DNA from: Herminiimonas sp. KBW02
GTDB lineage: Bacteria; Pseudomonadota; Gammaproteobacteria; Burkholderiales; Burkholderiaceae_D
Length of the DNA stretch: 64,000 nt
Direction of reading: 5' to 3'
Assembly: GCF_003852535.1 (NCBI RefSeq)
Contig: NZ_QAJP01000008.1
Location: 254,013 to 318,012 of the forward strand
In this document: positions 58,005 through 64,000 of the stretch, in pieces
Layout: every line of letters starts with the position of its first letter
Numbering within the stretch: position 1 is the first letter of the stretch
Made by a program: the position numbers and the translations under genes
Notes under the pieces: generated by a model
Told to the model about the DNA's origin: nothing
Seen by the model: only the letters and a program-made list of their open reading frames with translations
The model's database searches: none

Positions 58005-58265
58005 ATGGATCTCATCGTTTTATTTCTTTGCGGGACGTTTGGTATGGCTGCATTGGCATACTGCCTCTATTCTTTACTTATGGGTATGAGCAAAGAACCA
58101 CTGGAGAATTTCGGTGACAAGCTCAACTATCTGACGACAGCTGAACGGGGAGATATGAATGAGCAGCTCAACTTCAAGTTACGAATCGCCGCACACGGCT
58201 CAGCCTTACTGACCATAGTGTTCGCCGTTGGTGCCTTACACAACATCATCCACTATCTGTTTTAA
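58005..58265 (+). CDS. Small two-span membrane protein of unknown function
   Basis: 86 residues from MDLIVLFLCGTFGMAALAYC, with a second hydrophobic span near the end (LLTIVFAVGALHNIIHYLF) and a polar middle containing EPLENFGDKLNYLTTAERGD. The frame is open back to 57948, but GGAAC before the inner ATG and the hydrophobic start favour 58005. Function unknown. Confidence 0.6.
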   Translation: MDLIVLFLCGTFGMAALAYCLYSLLMGMSKEPLENFGDKLNYLTTAERGDMNEQLNFKLRIAAHGSALLTIVFAVGALHNIIHYLF

Positions 58266-58454
58266 ATACGGCCATCGTCCAGCAGCTGAATTACTCATTC
58301 ATATGAGGATACAAAATGGGAAGAAGTCCCAAAGTCTTTTGAATTACTTTGTTATAGATACTGGGAGTCGCGTATGTACGCTTCACACCCATGATGTAGA
58401 CTCCTCCTCTTTACAGCCACATCCAACTTTCCAGCAAACAAAACGAAAGCCCTC

Positions 58455-58679
58455 ATGGAAATCACGCCTCAAGAATTCACCGATAAAATTAATGCACTTG
58501 CCACCGACCCTCAGTACCCGGGCAGCAACCCTGACTACGGCGTTGAGCTGGTACAAAAGCCATTCGGCTACGATCTGCAAGCACTAGGCGATACAGACAT
58601 GCAATTCATACGTGAGTGCTACCGCGACGTGTACAAGGAATTCCAGCCCAAACCGACGGTTCTGTTCCCCAAAGCATAG
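58455..58679 (+). CDS. Small acidic protein of unknown function
   Basis: 74 residues: MEITPQEFTDKINALATDPQ, a middle PFGYDLQALGDTDMQF, and YRDVYKEFQPKPTVLFPKA. No signal peptide or motif. Codon use looks like a real gene, but the length is short and no ribosome site is clear. The gap 58266-58454 before it shows no feature. Confidence 0.5.
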   Translation: MEITPQEFTDKINALATDPQYPGSNPDYGVELVQKPFGYDLQALGDTDMQFIRECYRDVYKEFQPKPTVLFPKA

Positions 58680-58785
58680 TCAACGTACACACCTGTAAAT
58701 TCACACACGTTTATAGCGTGTGGCCTCATACGCGGCTTGCGCGCTCACAAGGAAAAGCAGGCCGCCGCACTCCTCCACCCAAGCG

Positions 58786-58814
58786 GCTATTACCAGCCAC
58801 CACCTGGTAATAGC
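58786..58814. promoter_or_regulatory. 11-bp perfect inverted repeat upstream of tetR
   Basis: GCTATTACCAG (58786-58796) and CTGGTAATAGC (58804-58814) around CCACCAC. No T run follows. It could be a terminator-like end of the small gene before it, or a regulatory site 20 bases upstream of the tetR -35 box. Confidence 0.5.
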
Positions 58815-58833
58815 ATCCAAAATATCGACTCAC

Positions 58834-58862
58834 TTGACAGCATACCTACTAGTATGTAGAGT
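58834..58862 (+). promoter_or_regulatory. Second tetR promoter with operator in the spacer
   Basis: TTGACA (58834-58839), 17-base spacer, TAGAGT (58857-58862). The operator CATACCTACTAGTATG (58841-58856) fills the spacer. The expected transcription start is next to the ATG at 58870, so the mRNA may be leaderless. Confidence 0.65.
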
Positions 58863-58869
58863 GCTTGAA

Positions 58870-59448
58870 ATGAAAGCGAACAACACTTCCGAAGAAATCA
58901 TCAATTGCGCCCGGTCGCTGATCGTTTCCGGGGGCTATAACGGCTTCAGCTATGCCGATATTTCCAAGGTAGTTGGCGTACGCAACGCGACCATACATCA
59001 CCACTTCCCGACCAAATCCAATCTTGTACGGACGCTCGTCGTTAATTACCGATGGGAAGTTCAGCTGGGTATGGCCGAACTGGAGCGCAATGTTCCGGAA
59101 CCCGTTGCACAGCTACGCGCTTACATCCAGTACTGGGAATCCTGTATCGCAGACGGAACTGCACCGTTCTGCGTGTGTGCATTGCTCGCGACGCAGTTGC
59201 CCGCCTTGCCGGAAGAAGTTGCACTTGAAGTCAGCGCCCATTTCCGCACTTTGTCTGACTGGCTGTGCTCGGTCCTGGAACGCGGTGTAGCGAATGGCAG
59301 CATACGACTGAGTGCGTCGGCCAAGGATGAAGCGGAAGGCTTTATGGCTACGGTACATGGCGCCATGCTCTCGGCACGGGCTTATGGTGACGCGCAGATA
59401 TTTGGCACCATCACTCAGCCGTTATTACTGCGCCTGTTGAAAGCCTGA
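58870..59448 (+). CDS. TetR family repressor
   Basis: 192 residues. HTH: EEIINCARSLIVSGGYNGF, then ADISKVVGVRNATIHHHF and PTKSNLVRTLV. The helical C-terminus has CVCALLATQLPALPEEVALE and a Cys pair (CVC) that could be ligand- or thiol-sensitive. The start at 58870 is chosen because the HTH begins at once and the promoter lies just upstream; the frame is open to 58720. It probably controls itself and the membrane-protein gene at 59573. Confidence 0.85.
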   Translation: MKANNTSEEIINCARSLIVSGGYNGFSYADISKVVGVRNATIHHHFPTKSNLVRTLVVNYRWEVQLGMAELERNVPEPVAQLRAYIQYWESCIADGTAPFCVCALLATQLPALPEEVALEVSAHFRTLSDWLCSVLERGVANGSIRLSASAKDEAEGFMATVHGAMLSARAYGDAQIFGTITQPLLLRLLKA

Positions 59449-59490
59449 GACTCTCAATGTAACTGGGAGTCCATTTTTTTCACCATCATA

Positions 59491-59506
59491 CCTACCAACT
59501 AGTAGG
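59491..59506. promoter_or_regulatory. Second copy of the TetR operator, upstream of the membrane-protein gene
   Basis: CCTACCAACTAGTAGG, a 5-6-5 inverted repeat. It matches the operator in the tetR promoter (58841-58856) at 13 of 16 positions, including ACTAGTA. It lies 66 bases before the ATG at 59573. Confidence 0.6.
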
Positions 59507-59572
59507 GAGTTTTGTTGAGTAAATTGATCTTGAATTAGCCCTGTCTTTTAGTCAAAAACGAAAGGAATCATC

Positions 59573-60067
59573 ATGTTTGGAATATCACCTTTAGGCTGGT
59601 TACACACACTAGGCAGCCTGCCTGCTATTCCCCTCGCCCTGTATATGTTGCTACGCTATGGCAGAATCACGCCGCGGAATGGGGCCGGCACCGCCTACTT
59701 TATTTCGATGCTGATAGGTGCCGTTACCGTATTTCTTGTTGCACACCAATCCGTAAGCTACGGCATCGCCGTTGCCACCATCCTGCTGCTGGTGACGGGC
59801 TATGGAATCGCGTTTATTCGCTTCGCAGGACGTGCTGCGATTTACATCGAAACGATATGCCTGAGCCTGACCGTCTTCCTGTTGATGGTACCCAGCGTCA
59901 GTGAAACCTTGCGTCGCGTACCCGATGGTCATCCGTTCGTAACTGATCCAAAATCACCGCTGCTACTCGGATCGCTGGGCGCACTCTTCATCATTCTGAT
60001 CGTTGGCGTGACCGCGCAAATACTATTCCTGCGCAAAAAGAAGAAGACTGCTGCATTTCCGTCCTAA
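59573..60067 (+). CDS. Small multi-span membrane protein, TetR target
   Basis: 164 residues with four to five membrane spans: WLHTLGSLPAIPLALYMLL, FISMLIGAVTVFLVAHQSV, GIAVATILLLVTGYGIAFI, ETICLSLTVFLLMVPSV and FIILIVGVTAQILFL. It has a basic end (RKKKKTAAFPS) that should face the cytoplasm. AAAGGAA precedes the ATG. A TetR partner often is a transporter or an oxidoreductase accessory; no family is recognised. Confidence 0.75.
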   Translation: MFGISPLGWLHTLGSLPAIPLALYMLLRYGRITPRNGAGTAYFISMLIGAVTVFLVAHQSVSYGIAVATILLLVTGYGIAFIRFAGRAAIYIETICLSLTVFLLMVPSVSETLRRVPDGHPFVTDPKSPLLLGSLGALFIILIVGVTAQILFLRKKKKTAAFPS

Positions 60068-60092
60068 GGTTGCGCACAGAATCACAAAATCT

Positions 60093-60121
60093 AAAGGCCC
60101 GTTTTTTAACGGGCCCTTTTG
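60093..60121 (+). terminator. Terminator after the membrane-protein gene
   Basis: AAAGGCCCGTT pairs with AACGGGCC(C)TTT with one bulged C and a T4 loop, followed by TTTTG. Confidence 0.82.
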
Positions 60122-60133
60122 TTTGCTTCCTTA

Positions 60134-60640
60134 CTACCAGAATCCCTCATGCACCTTGGCTGCCTCGTCTTCCAGCAACGGCCCCACCACCTCTACCTGG
60201 CGCTGGCCGCGCACGAAAACTTCACGGCACGGCAGCGAAAAAGTCGGGTTTTCCGGATGATCTCCGGTCAGTCCAAGCAAATTATGTTCAGACAAGGCGT
60301 ACACGACACGGCCGATGCCTGTCCAATAGATTGCGCCAGAACACATACAGCACGGCTCCGCACTGGTGTAGAGCGTGCTTTTGGCAAGCTGTTCAGGGCT
60401 CAGTTTCTGGGCAGCACGTGCGGCGGCGATCAGCTCAGCATGCTGGGTCGGATCACCTTCCGGTGGCATTGAGTTATTCCCCGCCGTGACAATGACATTG
60501 CCATGTTCATCAGCCACCAGCGCGGCAAACGGATGGCGGCCACGTTGCTTCGATTCTTCCGACAGCGTGATCGATTGACGCAACAGTTCCAGATCACGGA
60601 TAGACACATTTGAGGTTTCTGCGTTGCTGTCGCTATTCAT
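60134..60640 (-). CDS. Nucleoside/guanine deaminase-type CMP-dCMP deaminase family protein
   Basis: 168 residues. Zinc motifs: QHAELIAAARAAQ (His-Ala-Glu) and SAEPCCMCSGAIYWTGI (Pro-Cys-x-x-Cys). HPFAALVADEHGNVI is the usual N-terminal strand pair. The family includes guanine deaminase GuaD and nucleoside deaminases. Its place after an amidohydrolase and purine permease on the same strand fits purine-ring deamination. The base substrate is not fixed by sequence. Confidence 0.82.
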   Translation of the reverse strand: MNSDSNAETSNVSIRDLELLRQSITLSEESKQRGRHPFAALVADEHGNVIVTAGNNSMPPEGDPTQHAELIAAARAAQKLSPEQLAKSTLYTSAEPCCMCSGAIYWTGIGRVVYALSEHNLLGLTGDHPENPTFSLPCREVFVRGQRQVEVVGPLLEDEAAKVHEGFW

Positions 60641-60814
60641 TACCTGCTCCTGCTAAAAGGTTGTTGATCAAAGGATTCTTGCCTGCTACCGCATGATTCA
60701 CCTTACCTGGCTGCTTTGCGTTTCTTCCGGCACTTGTGCTTGCCCGTCGCTCCCGTTGAGCAGCACATTAAGTAGTACTGCGCTCATCGCGTATCAATTA
60801 CTATCAATTCGGGC

Positions 60815-62197
60815 TCAAACGACGTTGACCCGATCAAGTTCATTGACGGAAACCCCGGCTTGATCCAGCCATTTTTTGCGACGAGCAAACAAATCAGGCG
60901 AAGCATCATTGACTTCGGAGATAAACGCGCCCAAGTCCGCATGTTTAAGTTTGCCGTTTTCGACCAGCACCCGTCCGGCCACCATGGTCATGTCCACATC
61001 ACCGCCTTGTACCGCATGCACCAGATTGTGATGAAGGTTGGCCAGCGGGCCACGCGTAATGAGTGGCGTCATCCTCGGCGTGTTGGTGCGTACAGCAATC
61101 ATGTCGGCGGCCTTACCGACCTCCAGCGAACCGATCTGTTGCTCCATACCCAGTGCTCGCGCTCCGTCTATCGTAGCCATACGGCATATCGACCACGCAT
61201 CCAGTGCTGCGGCGTTCAGGTTCGCGAACTTAGCCAGCAAAGAGGAGACCTTCATCTCCTCGAACATATCCAGGTTGTTGTTCTCTTTTTCACCATCGGT
61301 ACCCAGGCCAACTGCCACGCCTGCTGCCAACAATTTTTCGACCGGAGCCGCACCGGATGCCAGCTTCATGTTGCTGATCGGATTGTGCGCCACACCGATA
61401 TTGCGTCTTGCCATCAGCGCGATCTCGTCATCGTCGACCCATACGCAATGAGCAAGAAGAACCTTGCTGACATCGAGCAAGCCGAACTTCTCCAGTGCCT
61501 GTATCGGGCGTATTCCATAACGCCTGAGGGTTTCCTCGACGTCAAAGCGACTTTCATTGCTATGCGTATGGAAGCCGACTTGATTGGCTTTGCAGATATC
61601 CACAATACGTTTGTATGCCTGCGGCACGGCATAGAACATATGCTCCAGGCCCACCCATACACTGATGCGGCCATGCGCACCGCCATGCCAACGCTCAATC
61701 AAAGCCTCGTTGCCATCGAGGGTCTCAAAATAATTATGGTCGGGGTGTTCGGCTACGTAGGGCACCAACACCGCACGTATGCCCAGCTCGTTGGCGGCCT
61801 CTGCACTACCGTGCATATAGCGCCACATATCGACTATCGTGGTCGTGCCGGACAGTAATGCTTCGCTGTAGCACAGCATGGAAGACAAGCGCGCCTCAGC
61901 GGGTAGCAGCACCCGGTGCATGGGATCGATAAACTGCTGCAACCAATCCCATACCGGCAAGCCCTCTGCCGTCCCCCGGAGCATGCCGGAGTGGCAATGG
62001 GTATTGACCAGCCCCGGCATCAATAAACGATCGGCCATGTTGCGTACCGAAACCGCAGGATGCCGCGCGAGCAGCTCCTGGGCAGGACCGACATCGGCAA
62101 TCACACCGTCCTTCACATAGACCGCGCCATCTTCGATCATAGTGTTGTGAGCATCCATGGTGAGGACGAGATCGGCCCTGATGAGTTCATTAGTCAT
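60815..62197 (-). CDS. Amidohydrolase of the MtaD/SsnA/TrzA deaminase group
   Basis: 460 residues, metal-dependent TIM barrel. Ligands: VNTHCHSGMLRG (His-x-His), GFHTHSNES, LLAHCVWVDDDE and GLGTDGEKENNNLDMFEEMK (Asp), followed by the composite beta domain. The group deaminates purines, pyrimidines, 5'-deoxyadenosine and S-adenosylhomocysteine or triazines. AAGGA lies 9 bases before the ATG at 62197, while the ATG three codons upstream is too close to it. It follows the permease by 46 bases, so they are one operon. Confidence 0.85.
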   Translation of the reverse strand: MTNELIRADLVLTMDAHNTMIEDGAVYVKDGVIADVGPAQELLARHPAVSVRNMADRLLMPGLVNTHCHSGMLRGTAEGLPVWDWLQQFIDPMHRVLLPAEARLSSMLCYSEALLSGTTTIVDMWRYMHGSAEAANELGIRAVLVPYVAEHPDHNYFETLDGNEALIERWHGGAHGRISVWVGLEHMFYAVPQAYKRIVDICKANQVGFHTHSNESRFDVEETLRRYGIRPIQALEKFGLLDVSKVLLAHCVWVDDDEIALMARRNIGVAHNPISNMKLASGAAPVEKLLAAGVAVGLGTDGEKENNNLDMFEEMKVSSLLAKFANLNAAALDAWSICRMATIDGARALGMEQQIGSLEVGKAADMIAVRTNTPRMTPLITRGPLANLHHNLVHAVQGGDVDMTMVAGRVLVENGKLKHADLGAFISEVNDASPDLFARRKKWLDQAGVSVNELDRVNVV

Positions 62198-62243
62198 CTT
62201 ATTCATTCCTTTTTTGTTGGTTATTTTTTGCTTGTTTGTTCAT

Positions 62244-63623
62244 TCAGCTGTCGCTCAAGGCTGCCGTACGGGCGGCCACTACTTCCGCCTCATCGTTCCT
62301 GCCGAGCCCGTTGAACAGAATATTGAGCATGAGTGCACTGCAAACGCTCAGGACAATCCCGCTTTCGGTAAAGACCCGGCTCCAGTCAGGTAAATGGTGA
62401 AAGTAACGCGGCGCAACCATAGGGATCATGCCTATACCCACACTGGTGGCCACAATCAAAAGGTTGTAACGCGAACGTTCGAAATCGACGGTAGAAAGAA
62501 TACGTACACCCATCAGCATGACCATGCCGAACATCACCATACCGGCGGCACCGAGTACATACTGCGGCGTGGAAGCAACGATGTAGGCCATCTTGGGAAA
62601 TAGCCCCAAGCCGATCAGAATCAGCGCGCCGGCCATACACACATAGCGACTCTTGACACCGGTCATGGTCACCAGGCCGATGTTTTGCGAGAAAGATGTA
62701 TACGGAAAGGCATTGAACACGCCGCCGAGAACGGCACCCAGGCCATCCGAACGCAACCCGCGTACCAGGCTTTGACGTGTAGTCGGACGGTCAACCATCT
62801 TGCCCAGCGCGAGAAACATTCCGGTCGATTCGACCATGGTGACCAACATCACCAGGCACATGGAAATAATCGCGACTATGTCGAATTTCGGCATACCAAA
62901 CGCGAACGGCGTAATCATCGAGAACCACGGAGTCTCATGTATGCCGTCAAGCACGATATCACCGCGAAAGAAGGCAATGAAGAAACCAACCAGGACGCCC
63001 AACAGCACCGCAATATTAGCAATGAATCCTTTTGCGTAACGGTTGATACCCAGGATAAGGATCAACTGTAAAAGTGAAATTGCCAGGTAAACCGGATTGC
63101 CATAATCGGGATTGGGGCTACCATCGGCCAATACCGGCTGCCCTCCTGCTGACCAGTCGATACCGACACGCATCAGACTAATACCGATCACCAAAAGCAC
63201 GGTACCGGTCACCAACGGCGGAAAAAAACGCAGCAAACGCCCCATGACCGGAGCGAACAGAATACCGAACAGGCCGGATACGATAATTGCACCGTACACC
63301 CCTTGCAGCCCCAGATTCGGGTTCACGCCTATCGCGATCATTGGTGTGACCGAAGCGAAGGTCACGCCCATCATGATGGGCAGTCGTATGCCAAAAAATC
63401 GATTCCCTGCACATTGCACGAGTGTCGCCAGGCCTGCAGCAAACAAGTCGGCATTGATGATCAGGGTTAATTGGTCCTTTGGAAGTTGCAGTGCCGCACC
63501 AAGTATCAGGGGTACGATGATGCAGGCTGAATACATCACGAGTACATGTTGCAAACCATAAGTGCCTAGCTGGCCTAATGGCAGCATCTCATCAACTACA
63601 TGAACGTCCTTTTCCTTGCTCAT
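62244..63623 (-). CDS. NCS2 (NAT) family nucleobase permease, xanthine/uric acid type
   Basis: 459 residues with about 12-14 membrane spans. GLQHVLVMYSACIIVPLILG, LPIMMGVTFASVTPM, PPLVTGTVLLVIGISLM and a NAT-signature-like VTMVESTGMFLALGK, then NAFPYTSFSQNIGLVTMTGV. This is the proton-coupled purine branch (XanP/UacT-like) rather than uracil permease. GGAG is spaced correctly from the ATG at 63623, whereas the ATG two codons earlier touches it. First gene of the operon; divergent from lysR. Confidence 0.9.
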   Translation of the reverse strand: MSKEKDVHVVDEMLPLGQLGTYGLQHVLVMYSACIIVPLILGAALQLPKDQLTLIINADLFAAGLATLVQCAGNRFFGIRLPIMMGVTFASVTPMIAIGVNPNLGLQGVYGAIIVSGLFGILFAPVMGRLLRFFPPLVTGTVLLVIGISLMRVGIDWSAGGQPVLADGSPNPDYGNPVYLAISLLQLILILGINRYAKGFIANIAVLLGVLVGFFIAFFRGDIVLDGIHETPWFSMITPFAFGMPKFDIVAIISMCLVMLVTMVESTGMFLALGKMVDRPTTRQSLVRGLRSDGLGAVLGGVFNAFPYTSFSQNIGLVTMTGVKSRYVCMAGALILIGLGLFPKMAYIVASTPQYVLGAAGMVMFGMVMLMGVRILSTVDFERSRYNLLIVATSVGIGMIPMVAPRYFHHLPDWSRVFTESGIVLSVCSALMLNILFNGLGRNDEAEVVAARTAALSDS

Positions 63624-63636
63624 TTGCATCTCCTTT

Positions 63637-63718
63637 TTTCGTATAGATACGAAACCCGGGCGGCAGCGATTGCCGCCTCTGGTAGCGCTTGGCTATTTGT
63701 TCCTTCTGGCGGGAACAA
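63637..63718 (-). promoter_or_regulatory. Structured leader of the permease operon, candidate purine riboswitch
   Basis: Three hairpins in 82 bases: TTGTTCC/GGAACAA (63697-63718), GGCGGCA/TGCCGCC (63659-63677) and TTTCGTA-TCTA-TACGAAA (63637-63654, minus strand). The last is directly followed by the ribosome site AAAAAAGGAG. Betaproteobacteria are known to use xanthine-I (NMT1) riboswitches before purine genes. Membership is not shown here; the layout only resembles one. Confidence 0.45.
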
Positions 63719-63772
63719 TTAGCTGATCGGCCCCGTTGATCTGTCGTCAATATCCGGGGACACGCCATCATC

Positions 63773-63790
63773 TATCGAAAGGAATCGATA
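63773..63790. promoter_or_regulatory. LysR operator-like dyad 1
   Basis: TATCG-N8-CGATA, in the divergent region between the permease operon and lysR. A second dyad follows 32 bases further. Confidence 0.5.
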
Positions 63791-63804
63791 ATAAAATCAG
63801 TTAC

Positions 63805-63821
63805 TATCGCTTTGATCGATA
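63805..63821. promoter_or_regulatory. LysR operator-like dyad 2
   Basis: TATCG-N7-CGATA, containing ATC-N9-GAT, which fits the T-N11-A form of LysR boxes. The lysR ATG is 18 bases further. Confidence 0.55.
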
Positions 63822-63839
63822 AGTAAATCAGGGGAGACA

Positions 63840-64000
63840 ATGCGATTTTCTTTAGAACAACTTGAGACGTTTTTACTGGTGGCGGAAACCGGGTCTTTCT
63901 CTGCCACTGCAAGGAAACTCGGTAAAACACAGTCGACTGTCAGTGCCGCGATCGCGAATATCGAAATTGATATGAACCTGTCCCTGTTCGATCGCACAAC
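63840..64000 (+). CDS. LysR family regulator (N-terminal part, cut by window end)
   Basis: First 53 codons only: MRFSLEQLETFLLVAETGSF, then SATARKLGKTQSTVSAAIAN and LSLFDRTT, the standard LysR HTH. AGGGGAG precedes the ATG. It is divergent from the purine permease operon with two dyads between, so it likely controls that operon. Confidence 0.9.
   Translation, partial: MRFSLEQLETFLLVAETGSFSATARKLGKTQSTVSAAIANIEIDMNLSLFDRT

Overview
The window looks like a chromosomal core segment of a betaproteobacterium, most likely order Burkholderiales, family Oxalobacteraceae (Herminiimonas/Janthinobacterium-like). This rests on protein resemblance and gene order read by eye: rpsF-priB-rpsR-rplI-dnaB, dapA-bamC-MBL, an rpfE-like gene before recJ, prfB-lysS, pyrG-eno-ftsB and a complete iscRSUA-hscBA-fdx-iscX operon. 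No database search was possible. Coding density is high and no rRNA, insertion sequence, integrase or CRISPR array was found.

Layout. 1-5 kb: a truncated PhoU-like gene, the replicative helicase dnaB, a ribosomal/primosomal operon, lexA behind two SOS boxes, and trmJ. 5-14 kb: suhB, an RhlE-type helicase, an FAH-family hydrolase, mutS with a secreted companion, a SlyD-like isomerase and an L16 hydroxylase. 14-24 kb: a repetitive Ala/Pro lipoprotein, dapA-bamC-MBL hydrolase, a methyltransferase, an M50 protease, a YciO/Sua5 protein, htpX, a PHP phosphoesterase, an alpha/beta hydrolase, a small lipoprotein and a DUF455 protein. 24-38 kb: gamma carbonic anhydrase-hslO, ftsB-eno, pyrG, comEC, tatD, lolD-lolC, rpfE-like-recJ and a lipoprotein. 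38-53 kb: prfB with its programmed frameshift, lysS, a glycine-zipper protein, the isc operon, a TetR regulator, an atypical uracil-DNA glycosylase homologue, uvrB and an aromatic aminotransferase.

Accessory part. A tRNA-Asn gene at 53.8 kb starts a roughly 3-kb AT-rich island bounded by a repeat of the tRNA 3' end (53842 and 56877). It carries a zinc-ribbon-like protein, a 434-residue protein with a C-terminal HEPN-like R-x4-H motif, and a HigBA-like toxin-antitoxin pair, but no integrase. Beyond it are poorly conserved small genes, a TetR repressor with a shared operator on a membrane-protein gene, and a purine-type catabolic cluster (deaminase, amidohydrolase, NCS2 permease) divergent from a LysR regulator cut by the window end.

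The most interesting signals are the tRNA-bounded HEPN/toxin-antitoxin island, a duplicated multi-hairpin element between two divergent genes near 24.4 kb, a three-hairpin leader on the purine permease operon, a uracil-DNA glycosylase homologue with a rewritten catalytic motif, two TetR circuits with paired operators, and a terminator inside the isc operon. Replication, translation, repair (LexA, MutS, UvrB, RecJ, UDG) and envelope assembly (BamC, LolCD, FtsB) dominate the conserved genes.
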